Virus record (IMG/VR): IMGVR_UViG_3300017917_002441 | Location: 1 to 64,000 of that record | Origin: a virus | Strand: one strand, 5' to 3' | Length of the DNA: 64,000 bases | Shown here: piece by piece, positions 9,157 through 16,916 of the stretch | Numbering within the stretch: the stretch's first letter is position 1 | How the letters are laid out: each line of letters starts with the position of its first letter | The notes under the pieces: generated by a model | What the model saw: only the letters and a program-made list of their open reading frames with translations | The model's database searches: none | What the model was told of the DNA's origin: nothing | Translations under genes and position numbers: made by a program

Positions 9157-9774
9157 ATGAAAAGCTTTCTTGATTATCTAGCCGAAGCAAACTATGCCGC
9201 ACAAGTTCCGGTAGTGGGCGACGACTTTGCTATCAACATTCGTGAAGAATGTTTGTTAGAAACGTATGTTTGCGAAGAAGCCATTGACGGTGTTGTGTTG
9301 TTTGCTGACGACCGCATGATGGAGATTCTTGAGAGCTATGCTTTATTAGAAACTGCACCTCACGAAACTGTGATTCTTGAAGGCATGACCAAACAGGCCA
9401 TGCACGACGATGCTGACCGCATGAGTCTTGAGCAGTTTGTTGACAAGTACGGTGACGAGGAATGGGTTCATGAGTTTTGGCACAACATCAATGATGACAT
9501 TGACGAAGCCAAGTATCAAGGACGCGAAGTTCCGCTGGGTAAGCCCATGAAGGGCGATGTTAAAAAATCCAAAGTATATGTACGTGGTCCCAAGGGCAAT
9601 GTAGTTAAGGTAAACTTTGGTCACGGTGGCACCAGTGCTAAACGTGCTGGTCAACAGACCATGAAGATCAAGAAGTCAAACCCAGCAAGACGTAAAAGTT
9701 TTAGAGCAAGACACAACTGTGATAATCCGGGCCCAAGACACAAGGCTCGCTATTGGAGCTGCCGTGCTTGGTAA
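9157..9774 (+). CDS. Candidate capsid-internal protein with basic Cys-rich tail
   Basis: 205 residues, one base after the previous stop. It begins MKSFLDYLAE followed by Ala, a close match to the T4 capsid-targeting sequence and protease site. The first half is acidic and helical with several ILE and LLE runs. The second half becomes very basic: VPLGKPMKGDVKKSKVYV, VVKVNFGHGG, then a C-terminal block of Arg, His and two Cys ending YWSCRAW. That tail type recurs in marine T4-like phage proteins, where function is unknown; it could bind nucleic acid. Virion packaging is inferred from tag and context. Confidence 0.6.
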   Translation: MKSFLDYLAEANYAAQVPVVGDDFAINIREECLLETYVCEEAIDGVVLFADDRMMEILESYALLETAPHETVILEGMTKQAMHDDADRMSLEQFVDKYGDEEWVHEFWHNINDDIDEAKYQGREVPLGKPMKGDVKKSKVYVRGPKGNVVKVNFGHGGTSAKRAGQQTMKIKKSNPARRKSFRARHNCDNPGPRHKARYWSCRAW

Positions 9775-9785
9775 AGGAGATATAA

Positions 9786-9962
9786 ATGACAACACCATAT
9801 AAACCGTTTAACGAAAATTTAACAACACCTACACAGCAAAATCCACATAGTCCTGCGACCAGCGGATACAAGCAACAGCCTGTGGACATTCCTGGTGTTA
9901 TCAGTCAGACCAACAATTTGTACAAGCCATATGTGGCACCAGACAATAAGGATACCAAGTAA
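9786..9962 (+). CDS. Small proline/asparagine-rich protein
   Basis: 58-residue reading frame, MTTPYKPFNENL to NNLYKPYVAPDNKDTK, preceded by a strong AAAGGAGATATAA ribosome site. Its stop overlaps the next start (TAATG). No domain is visible; the composition (Pro, Gln, Asn, Tyr) suggests an extended peptide. Function unknown; the context suggests a virion component. Confidence 0.6.
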   Translation: MTTPYKPFNENLTTPTQQNPHSPATSGYKQQPVDIPGVISQTNNLYKPYVAPDNKDTK

Positions 9963-10264
9963 TGGCCAGTCAAGCAAATGTTTATACCACCGTCAATGCC
10001 CAAGTATGGTACACTGACAAAGCTTTGATTTCTACCGGCACAAACAGTGTAACCTATCAAGTCAATTTGGCGCCTAGTTTTAGTGACACAATTTACAGCA
10101 ATGCTGTGGTAATACCAGCCAACAGTTCTGAATATGTGTACATAGGTGTAGGTAACAAATTAACTATCACAGGCGGCAATTGCACAATTAGCGAAGCCGG
10201 CACGGCAAGTTCCGGTACAGCTGGTGTTTCAGGACAAGGTAGCTATCCCGGCCAAGTGAGCTAA
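9962..10264 (+). CDS. Small beta-rich virion candidate
   Basis: 100 residues, overlapping the previous stop by one base. Almost all beta-prone: VYTTVNAQVWYTDKALI, SVTYQVNLAPSFSD, SEYVYIGVGNKLTITGGN, then a Gly/Ser/Thr tail. This looks like a small jelly-roll or decoration-type protein, but no family is recognised. Its place among head cargo genes suggests a structural role. Confidence 0.55.
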   Translation: MASQANVYTTVNAQVWYTDKALISTGTNSVTYQVNLAPSFSDTIYSNAVVIPANSSEYVYIGVGNKLTITGGNCTISEAGTASSGTAGVSGQGSYPGQVS

Positions 10265-10269
10265 TTGCC

Positions 10270-10641
10270 ATGCGAGCTTGCGAGTTTATCACCGAAGCCC
10301 GTGAAGGTAAATTAAGCAAACGCCTGCAGGCAGCTACTCGCGGCCTTAATACATTCTCTGATGGTGAAAAGTGGAATACTGATTACACTCTTAACCGTGT
10401 GATGATGGCAGTAGCTTGCACAGACGGATCATTTGTTCCTGACATTGACTGGAAAAGCTGGATAGGCAAATCCAAGTCTGCACATCCTTATACCAAAGAA
10501 GAGCAAGAAATGCTAAAAATGGCTTACAAGGCTGCTAATGCCAAGTGGGATGATACAAACCACGGCGACATGGACAGCGAAGAACATCCAGCAGTGAACA
10601 AAGAAAGCCCGGTCAAAGCATTCAAAGGATATCCAAGATGA
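10270..10641 (+). CDS. Tagged virion candidate, FKGYPR tail, type A
   Basis: 123 residues. The N-terminus MRACEFITE followed by Ala matches the T4 capsid-targeting and protease site pattern. The C-terminus ESPVKAFKGYPR is almost the same as that of the next gene, although their middles are unrelated. The core (residues ~20-100) is helical with Trp residues (DIDWKSWIGKSKSAHPYTKEE). The stop overlaps the next start (ATGA). Function unknown; two shared ends around different cores suggest common sorting or anchoring. Confidence 0.62.
   Translation: MRACEFITEAREGKLSKRLQAATRGLNTFSDGEKWNTDYTLNRVMMAVACTDGSFVPDIDWKSWIGKSKSAHPYTKEEQEMLKMAYKAANAKWDDTNHGDMDSEEHPAVNKESPVKAFKGYPR
10606..10641 (+). repeat. 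C-terminal tail repeat, copy 1
   Basis: 36 bases encoding SPVKAFKGYPR and the stop; near-identical to 10989-11024. The identity includes the ATGA stop-start overlap. Confidence 0.75.
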
Positions 10642-11024
10642 GAGCTCGAGATTTTATCAAAGAAGAGAAAAATCTTCCAGTTGAAATCTCCGCGCCGCTA
10701 AGGCAGACGTATGTTGTGCCAGGACTCAGTGCCGCTGATCCTTACAACAATTATAGATTTGGTGTAGCAATTGCTAGAGCTAGAAGTGATTATCGTAAAA
10801 ACGACGTCAATCCACACATGCCAAACTGGAGCCCAGAAACAGCGTTTGGTGAACACGGTGTAGTTGTAGGTATGAACGCAGGTATTCAGCCTGTGATTGA
10901 TGCGGCATTGAAAATGACTGGCACCAAGGGCGGTAAAAGAATAGTATCAACTCCAGACAGCGATGAGCCTGAATTTGTTGAAAAGAAAAGCCCAGTAAAA
11001 GGCTTCAAAGGATATCCAAGATGA
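10638..11024 (+). CDS. Tagged virion candidate, FKGYPR tail, type B
   Basis: 128 residues. It begins MRARDFIKE followed by Glu, similar to the preceding protein's tag, and ends KKSPVKGFKGYPR. The core has PLRQTYVVPGLSAADPYNNYRFGVAIARAR and a FGEHGVVVGM strand, a pattern I recall from cyanophage and pelagiphage proteins of unknown function. It overlaps both neighbours by four bases (ATGA), so the three genes are likely co-translated. A virion location is inferred from tags and context. Confidence 0.62.
   Translation: MRARDFIKEEKNLPVEISAPLRQTYVVPGLSAADPYNNYRFGVAIARARSDYRKNDVNPHMPNWSPETAFGEHGVVVGMNAGIQPVIDAALKMTGTKGGKRIVSTPDSDEPEFVEKKSPVKGFKGYPR
10989..11024 (+). repeat. C-terminal tail repeat, copy 2
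   Basis: 36 bases encoding SPVKGFKGYPR and the stop, near-identical to 10606-10641. Confidence 0.75.
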
Positions 11025-11455
11025 AAAAAGTATTAGCAATATTAATGTTGTTGCCAGCATTGGCAATGGCACAAAAAACACCACAAGGTGTCGTGTACGA
11101 TGCACAAATAGTGAGGGTCAACGATGGCGACACTGTTGTCATTGCCGCTCCCTTTCTGCCCGCACCACTCAAGCCCGAACTCGCGGTCCGAGTGTACGGA
11201 GTTGATACCCCAGAAAAAGGATTCCGCGCTCAGTGCCCTAGCGAAGATGCCAGAGGAAAAGCCGCCTCAGAATTCACTAAAAATGCAGTTAACGCCTCAA
11301 CTCAACGTCAAGTCGTTCTCTATTCATGGGATAAGTTCGGCGGTCGTGTACTGGGAGACATCATTCTAAACGGCCAAAGTCTACGTGCTATGTTAATCGC
11401 CAATGGTTTTGCTCGTGAATATTATGGCGACGCAAAACAAAGCTGGTGCCATTGA
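11021..11455 (+). CDS. Secreted thermonuclease (staphylococcal nuclease family)
   Basis: 144 residues. The first 17 are a clear signal peptide (basic MKK, hydrophobic LAILMLLPALAMA, cleavage before QK), so the enzyme should be exported to periplasm or medium. The mature part is an OB-fold SNase domain with all key motifs: VNDGDTVVI, VRVYGVDTPEKG (catalytic Arg and Glu plus metal Asp), and WDKFGGRVLGDI (second catalytic Arg), closing with GFAREYYG. It would cut DNA or RNA to short 3'-phosphate products. It overlaps the preceding tagged gene by four bases. It could degrade extracellular DNA or competing phage DNA, or release nucleotides; the role is inferred. Confidence 0.88.
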   Translation: MKKVLAILMLLPALAMAQKTPQGVVYDAQIVRVNDGDTVVIAAPFLPAPLKPELAVRVYGVDTPEKGFRAQCPSEDARGKAASEFTKNAVNASTQRQVVLYSWDKFGGRVLGDIILNGQSLRAMLIANGFAREYYGDAKQSWCH

Positions 11456-11474
11456 ACTTAGAAGACTAGTGTAA

Positions 11475-11494
11475 AGCTGGTTAAATAACCAGCT
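11475..11494 (+). promoter_or_regulatory. 20-bp palindrome containing TAAATA, abutting the ATG
   Basis: AGCTGGTT / AACCAGCT with AAAT in the centre; its last base touches the ATG of the next gene. The late-type box TAAATA (11482-11487) lies across the centre. It could be a promoter-operator, or a hairpin that ends the upstream transcript. The half-site CTGGTT/AACCAG recurs in the hairpin after the sheath gene. Confidence 0.5.
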
Positions 11495-12622
11495 ATGACA
11501 AACTTCTATTGTGCCGCTCCTTGGCGCGGCTTACACATAAATCCCCGTGGTGATGTAAAAACCTGCTGTGCTGGTGATCCCAACATGCTGGGCAATCTCA
11601 ACGAACAAAGTATTGAACAAATTTTACATGGCCCAGTTATGCGCGAAATACGTCAAAGTATTCGCCAAGGTAAGCCACACCAATATTGCTACAACTGTGT
11701 GCAAGCCGAACGTTACGGTCGCAGTGAGCGCGATTGGCACAACAACGTAAGCCCAGAATTTGATCCTGCCACAGCAGCCGACGATGAGCATATTCCTACA
11801 CTGATTGATGTGCGTTGGAATATCACTTGTAATCTTAGCTGTAACTACTGTGGTGACAAATGCTCAAGCAAGTGGGCCGCACTTAAACACATACCTTTTA
11901 AGTCTGGGGCTAGACCATACTATGAACAAGTGTGCGATTACCTAGAGCAACACCAACCCAACATACGTGAAGTAGCACTTGTAGGCGGTGAACCTCTGTT
12001 GTTGCCTGAGAACGAACGACTACTTGATGTACTGCCTGACAATTGTATTGTTACACTAATAACCAACGTGTCAGTTGATTTAACTAACAACAAAATTTTT
12101 GAAAAACTAAAAACACGCAATCAAGTTGGTTGGAGTCTTAGTTTTGACAATATTGATCAACGTTTTGAATATGTTCGTCATGGCGGTCGTTGGAGCCTTG
12201 TGCAACAGAACTTAGATATACTACGACCATATATGGAAAGCCGGCAACACTGGGGTGGAATTCACGCTGTGTATAATTTGTACAATGCCACAAGGTTAGT
12301 TGAGCTTACTGAATTTGCAAGAAGCCGTGGACTAACAATACATTGGCAAAGTTTGTACCAACCTGAGTGTTTAGATCCTACTCGTCTTGGCAACACTGTG
12401 TTGGCCATGGCACAAGATGAGATAACCAAGCTGTTGGATATGAACATTTGTTTAGACAACGAGCGACAGTTTTTTCAAAATGTGCTGGCAGGATTCAACG
12501 CCAAAGATGATCTAGGATCACAGTTCCGTGAACACATTCAAGACATTGAAACAAAGTATCACACAGATCAGCACGGTAAATTTCAAGAGTTGTGGCCCGA
12601 GTTAGGATTCTTATGCCAATGA
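11495..12622 (+). CDS. Radical SAM protein, twitch/SPASM type
   Basis: 375 residues. The CNLSCNYC motif (Cys112, 116, 119) binds the [4Fe-4S] cluster that cleaves S-adenosylmethionine; VGGEPLLLPE is the GGE motif for the SAM amino group. An additional N-terminal Cys set (APWRGLHINPRGDVKTCCAG, then QYCYNC) looks like an auxiliary-cluster (twitch/SPASM-like) element placed before the barrel rather than after it. Substrate unknown; relatives act on peptides or sugars. There is no Shine-Dalgarno; the palindromic TAAATA element abuts the ATG. The stop overlaps the start of the SGNH gene, suggesting they work together. Confidence 0.82.
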   Translation: MTNFYCAAPWRGLHINPRGDVKTCCAGDPNMLGNLNEQSIEQILHGPVMREIRQSIRQGKPHQYCYNCVQAERYGRSERDWHNNVSPEFDPATAADDEHIPTLIDVRWNITCNLSCNYCGDKCSSKWAALKHIPFKSGARPYYEQVCDYLEQHQPNIREVALVGGEPLLLPENERLLDVLPDNCIVTLITNVSVDLTNNKIFEKLKTRNQVGWSLSFDNIDQRFEYVRHGGRWSLVQQNLDILRPYMESRQHWGGIHAVYNLYNATRLVELTEFARSRGLTIHWQSLYQPECLDPTRLGNTVLAMAQDEITKLLDMNICLDNERQFFQNVLAGFNAKDDLGSQFREHIQDIETKYHTDQHGKFQELWPELGFLCQ

Positions 12623-13377
12623 TTTTTGAAAATCCCCCAGTGCATTTTGGCATATATTATGCCAATCAAACACTGCGCTGGTTACCAACTGACACTGAGG
12701 AAAGCTACAACAAATTAATTCAAGACCCCAAACATCTTGAGTACTTTCGCAATCTGGGCTGGGATCATCCAGATGCAATAACTTATAAATTAAACAACTA
12801 CGGTTACCGTGCTGATGAATTTGATGACCAACCTTGTGTTGTTGCATTGGGCTGTAGTTATACAGTGGGGATTGGATTACCAGATCAAACTACTTGGGCA
12901 AGACAAGTAGCAACAAAAATGGGATTAAAATGTGCCAATTTGGCCTGGGGTGGATACAGTACCGATACATGTTATAGAATAGCTGAGTACTGGATTCCTC
13001 GCCTGAATGTCAAATATGTTTGCATGTTGGCGCCTCCAAGATCTAGGGTTGAGTTACTGTTAGACCCTGCAATAAACATGCAACTGCCAGTAGAAATATT
13101 CTTGCCTCAAGGCACAGGCGATATGTTTGATTACAATGATTTATTTTTAAAACACTGGTTTTTAAACGAAGAAAACGCCAAGATAAATCAGCGAAAGAAT
13201 ATCCGAGCTATACAAAATTTGTGTACAGAATTAAACATACCTTGCACTGTTTACACTGCCGACGAGTACATGTCTCAAAGTCGTGAGGAAATAGGTTATG
13301 CTAGAGATTACATGCATGGCGGTCCAAAGATACATAATATATTAACAGAAAAGTTCTTAGATGGTTATAAAGAGTAG
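12613..13377 (+). CDS. SGNH/GDSL-type hydrolase
   Basis: 254 residues from ATG 12613 (AGGA five bases upstream); ATG 12619 is an alternative. Motifs: VVALGCSYTVGIG (block I, nucleophile Ser), LAWGGYSTD (block II Gly), and the C-terminal DYMHGGPKIH, a likely Asp-His pair of block V. SGNH enzymes remove or transfer acyl groups, often O-acetyl on polysaccharides. It overlaps the radical SAM gene and terL. One of four SGNH-like genes in the window. Substrate unknown; a surface-glycan role is inferred from the nearby glycan genes. Confidence 0.72.
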   Translation: MPMIFENPPVHFGIYYANQTLRWLPTDTEESYNKLIQDPKHLEYFRNLGWDHPDAITYKLNNYGYRADEFDDQPCVVALGCSYTVGIGLPDQTTWARQVATKMGLKCANLAWGGYSTDTCYRIAEYWIPRLNVKYVCMLAPPRSRVELLLDPAINMQLPVEIFLPQGTGDMFDYNDLFLKHWFLNEENAKINQRKNIRAIQNLCTELNIPCTVYTADEYMSQSREEIGYARDYMHGGPKIHNILTEKFLDGYKE

Positions 13378-14941
13378 TTTAGAAACAGTACTAGTTAAAT
13401 CTCCTTACCGGAGAGAAACCTACACCGAGCACGAGCTTCAAGAGTTTGCTCTCTGTGCAGACCCTGTCACGGGTCCTATGTACTTTATGGACAACTTTTT
13501 CTACATCCAGCATCCCACACGTGGTAAAATGTTGTATCACCCGTTTGGGTATCAAAAGAAGCTGATTGAAACTTATCACAACTATAGATATTCAATTAGT
13601 TTGATGCCACGACAAACTGGTAAGTCAACCAGTGCCGCAGGTTACTTGTTGTGGTATGCTATGTTTGTGCCCGACTCAACAATTTTAATTGCCGCGCACA
13701 AATATACTGGTGCTCAGGAAATTATGCAACGTATTCGTTTTGCATACGAACTATGCCCTAATCATATTCGTGCTGGTTGCACCAGTTACAACAAAGGCTC
13801 GCTGGAGTTTGAAAACGGCAGTCGTATTGTATCAGCTACCACAACTGAAAACACTGGTCGTGGTATGTCTATCTCTCTTCTATACGCTGACGAATTTGCG
13901 TTTGTGCGACCCACAATTGCCACAGAGTTTTGGACTTCTATTAGTCCTACATTGGCCACAGGTGGTAAGGCAATTATTACTAGTACACCTAACTCAGACG
14001 AGGACAAGTTTGCTGAAATTTGGAAATTAGCAAACAAATGTGAAGATGAATTTGGTAACCCTACTGTGCTGGGTCGTAATGGATTTAAAGCCTATCGTGC
14101 TTACTGGAATGAGCATCCTGACCGAGATGAAAAGTGGGCCGCTGAACAACGAGCACAGCTAGGTGAAGAACGTTTCCGTCGAGAAATGGACTGTGAATTC
14201 GTTATCAACGACGAAACGCTGATCAGTCCAGTCAAGCTATTGGACCTTGAAGGTATTGAGCCAGTTAAAAAGACTGGACAAGTTCGTTGGTATCGTAATC
14301 CCCGCCCTGGCGAAATGTACATTGTGGCCCTGGATCCTAGCTTGGGCACCGGCGGAGACCCTGCTGCCATACAAGTGTTTGAAGCACGTACCACAGAACA
14401 AGTGGCCGAGTGGCGTCACAACAAAACTGACATACCTACGCAGATTCGCATCATGGCGGACATAATCAAAGAACTCAACTCAGTGGTCAACGATTCAAAG
14501 AGCATTTACTACAGTGTAGAAAACAACACCATTGGTGAAGCGGCTTTGATCTCAATTGCTGAATATGGGGAAGAAAACATACCCGGTTACTTTCTCAGTG
14601 ATAACAGTGTGATAAACGGTGTAGGACGCAAATTCCGCAAAGGCTTTAACACCACAAACAAAGCCAAAATCACAGCATGCAACAAGTTTAAAATTTTGGT
14701 GGAAAGCGGGCGTATGCAAATACGCTCAAAACCCTTGGTGTCTGAACTTAAAACATTTGTTGCCAATGGCACTAGCTATGCGGCAAAACCTGGGGAAACT
14801 GATGATTTGGTAATGAGTACGTTGTTGGCTGTGCGTATGCTGATGTTGTTACAAACATACCATGCTGAACTAGATGCACACCTTAAAGATCACTCAGACA
14901 ACATCATTGAGCCCATGCCCTTCATTTCTATAATGCGCTAA
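13361..14941 (+). CDS. 17: Terminase large subunit (gp17-like)
   Basis: 526 residues. The packaging motor pumps DNA into the prohead and cuts it. ATPase domain: Walker A PRQTGKST (about residues 83-90), Walker B LLYADE (173-178). Nuclease domain: YIVALDPSLGTGGDP with metal-binding Asp325, an acidic NNTIGEAA motif, and ETDDLVMSTLLAVRML near the end with the final acidic residues. The length is a little below T4 gp17 (610 aa). The start overlaps the previous gene by 17 bases. No gp16 gene adjoins; the probable small subunit is at 6012. Confidence 0.95.
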   Translation: MVIKSSLETVLVKSPYRRETYTEHELQEFALCADPVTGPMYFMDNFFYIQHPTRGKMLYHPFGYQKKLIETYHNYRYSISLMPRQTGKSTSAAGYLLWYAMFVPDSTILIAAHKYTGAQEIMQRIRFAYELCPNHIRAGCTSYNKGSLEFENGSRIVSATTTENTGRGMSISLLYADEFAFVRPTIATEFWTSISPTLATGGKAIITSTPNSDEDKFAEIWKLANKCEDEFGNPTVLGRNGFKAYRAYWNEHPDRDEKWAAEQRAQLGEERFRREMDCEFVINDETLISPVKLLDLEGIEPVKKTGQVRWYRNPRPGEMYIVALDPSLGTGGDPAAIQVFEARTTEQVAEWRHNKTDIPTQIRIMADIIKELNSVVNDSKSIYYSVENNTIGEAALISIAEYGEENIPGYFLSDNSVINGVGRKFRKGFNTTNKAKITACNKFKILVESGRMQIRSKPLVSELKTFVANGTSYAAKPGETDDLVMSTLLAVRMLMLLQTYHAELDAHLKDHSDNIIEPMPFISIMR

Positions 14942-14944
14942 ATA
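14938..14944 (+). promoter_or_regulatory. Late-type box CTAAATA overlapping terL stop
   Basis: GCGCTAAATACACTACC ends at the ATG at 14952. Seven bases separate box and ATG, and no Shine-Dalgarno is present: a leaderless candidate. Confidence 0.5.
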
Positions 14945-14951
14945 CACTACC

Positions 14952-16787
14952 ATGGCAAAAGATAACTCAATTTCACAAGATTTATATGATTTGTTGACTA
15001 CAGCAAATTTTGACCCCGAAGTTGCCGACGAACGAGGCAATGAAGTCCAACCCAACGAAGGCTCTGTGTACAGTTTTGACTGGGTAAGCGACTCAGGTAA
15101 AAACTACGGTACTGCTGTGGCAGTGATCACAGACGACAATGACTTGCAGTTTTTCTTTGGTGACAATCTTGGCAGAGGCATGGAAGAGCCTGACAAGACT
15201 GAATGGTATCAATTCATGGAGCAACTTAGTAATTTTGCTGCCAGGCACAGATACACCTGGAGTCCAAAGAACTTAAACCAACTCAAGCACACCATGGCTG
15301 GCATGGCAGCCATTAAAGAAGGTTTGTTTGAGGGATATTATGGCACACGTCGCAAGAGCTACATGGGCGAAGAGACTACAGCACGTCTGGTGATCAATCA
15401 TAATAGAATCATTGGCGAAAACGACAAACGTTATCGATATGTGGAAAGTTTGTTTATTGAAACAGCAGATGGCGAATGTTTCAAACTGCCATTTAAGAAT
15501 TTAGGTGGCGGCAAAGCCATGCTAGAACATGTGCGTCAAGGCGGACGTCCTTATGATGTACGTGGCTCACACATTGCTGAACTGGTGAGTGAAATGGCAG
15601 TGTTGACTCGTTTTAACCGTGCCCGTCAAGGTCGTGTGTTTGAAGGCGTCACCCAAGAGTTAGTGGAGCAAGCCGAACATTACTATCGCAGCCTTCAAGA
15701 AAATTTAAAACACATGGCCACGGGCCGTGGCTATCAACGATATTTTGAATCATGGAGCCCGGCAGACATCACTGCTGAAGAAGCCCTGGTAGAAGATCTC
15801 AAAACTTTATTCATTGAACAAACACTGGATCAACGAATTGAAGCCGCATTACCTACCTTGGCAAAAATACAAAAAAGAGAGTCCAGTATGAAAGAAGCAG
15901 ATATATTTGAAAGTTGGGTAGAGCGTTTGGCCGAAGGCACTTGGGCGTTACCAGATAACCCTGAAGCACAAACCAAACTCAATGAGTTAATGAGTAAAGA
16001 ACTTATTGTTGGCCCAGATGCCACTAATGCCACAGAACAACTTTATGACGTTGTAGGCGACGATCAACTGTTTGACATCCTACAAGATTTAGCCAAACGT
16101 GACCCACGTGCCAATATCTGGGACGACACTGACGTACAACAGCGTTTGCAAGAATTAGGCATTCAGTTAAACACCACACCCCAAGCTGATGAACAGCCTC
16201 CAGTGGTACCAGCAGCCGGTACTGAAGCACCTGTGCCTCCCGAGCAAGGTGTGGCAGAAGGCATGCTTGACAATCCCGGAGAGCCGGACAGCCCTGTGGC
16301 ACAAGCTATCATTCGTCGTATCCTACTACAGCGAACAGACTTGTTGGCCAAATATGGTCCTGAACTAGTGGGCAGTGCAGTTGACGAAGTAGCTGACTAC
16401 GTAGGTGATGTAGACGAAATTGGCAGCAGTGACGTCAGTGGTTGGGTGCGTCAAGTTGAGCGTATGCTCAGTGAAAACCCACCTGAAGCATTTGGTGAAG
16501 GAGCCAAAGAGTCTCCTGAGTCAGAAATTGAGCGATTAAAGCTACGTCAAAATGCCGAGCATGGCCGAGCACCACTCAAGCGCCAAGCTGAAACTCAAGC
16601 ACGTATCCGTGAATTGGAAAAACAGATCAAAAGCAAGAAGGGTGTAGAAGAAGGACAAGATGCCTTTGTCAACAAGCACAAAGAAGATCCCATCAACTAC
16701 AACGCATCCATAACCGGAAGCTACTACGAGTCAACTGATCCTTTGGCAAGAATAAAATCTTTGGCTTTTGCCAATCGACATAAATAA
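14952..16787 (+). CDS. Large modular virion-type protein, unknown
   Basis: 611 residues. Residues 1-~300 form one folded unit (YSFDWVSDSGKNYGTAVAVITD, KSYMGEETTARLVINHNRIIG, FKLPFKNLGGGKAMLEH, RGSHIAELVSEMAVL) with strands and helices. Residues ~300-400 are helical (ADIFESWVERLAEGTWALPD). A Pro/Ala/Glu linker then leads to an acidic helical module (SPVAQAIIRRILLQR, DEVADYVGDVDEIGSSDVSG) and a charged coiled-coil-like tail. As I recall, the modules recur in other pelagic T4-like phages without function. Its position after terL with a late-type box suggests a virion component, possibly internal. Confidence 0.6.
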   Translation: MAKDNSISQDLYDLLTTANFDPEVADERGNEVQPNEGSVYSFDWVSDSGKNYGTAVAVITDDNDLQFFFGDNLGRGMEEPDKTEWYQFMEQLSNFAARHRYTWSPKNLNQLKHTMAGMAAIKEGLFEGYYGTRRKSYMGEETTARLVINHNRIIGENDKRYRYVESLFIETADGECFKLPFKNLGGGKAMLEHVRQGGRPYDVRGSHIAELVSEMAVLTRFNRARQGRVFEGVTQELVEQAEHYYRSLQENLKHMATGRGYQRYFESWSPADITAEEALVEDLKTLFIEQTLDQRIEAALPTLAKIQKRESSMKEADIFESWVERLAEGTWALPDNPEAQTKLNELMSKELIVGPDATNATEQLYDVVGDDQLFDILQDLAKRDPRANIWDDTDVQQRLQELGIQLNTTPQADEQPPVVPAAGTEAPVPPEQGVAEGMLDNPGEPDSPVAQAIIRRILLQRTDLLAKYGPELVGSAVDEVADYVGDVDEIGSSDVSGWVRQVERMLSENPPEAFGEGAKESPESEIERLKLRQNAEHGRAPLKRQAETQARIRELEKQIKSKKGVEEGQDAFVNKHKEDPINYNASITGSYYESTDPLARIKSLAFANRHK

Positions 16788-16789
16788 AC

Positions 16790-16818
16790 TTGACACAGTA
16801 GGAAACAACGCATATACT
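16790..16818 (+). promoter_or_regulatory. Strong sigma70 promoter for gp32 gene
   Basis: TTGACA (16790-16795), 17-base spacer, TATACT (16813-16818). The -35 is perfect and the -10 has one mismatch. Expected transcription start near 16825, giving a ~90-base leader before the ssb ATG. Confidence 0.85.
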
Positions 16819-16839
16819 ATGTCTGTGTATGCGTTTTTT
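16808..16839 (+). terminator. Terminator-like hairpin enclosing the -10 box
   Basis: ACGCATA (16808-16814) pairs with TATGCGT (16828-16834), followed by TTTTT. The -10 box lies in the hairpin. Transcripts coming from upstream would form it; transcripts starting near 16825 would lack the left arm and escape. Confidence 0.5.
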
Positions 16840-16851
16840 ACATTGTGTCAC

Positions 16852-16897
16852 AGGCAACGTAATCTAAATTTTTAGATAGGCAACACACATAGGCAAC
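16852..16897 (+). promoter_or_regulatory. Candidate translational operator in gp32 leader
   Basis: Three exact AGGCAAC copies (16852-16858, 16878-16884, 16891-16897) flank a small hairpin ATCTAAA/TTTAGAT (16862-16877), just before the AAGGAG ribosome site. T4 gp32 represses its own translation through a structured leader; this leader could serve the same purpose (inference). Confidence 0.4.
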
Positions 16898-16916
16898 TTT
16901 TTAAGGAGAAACAACT

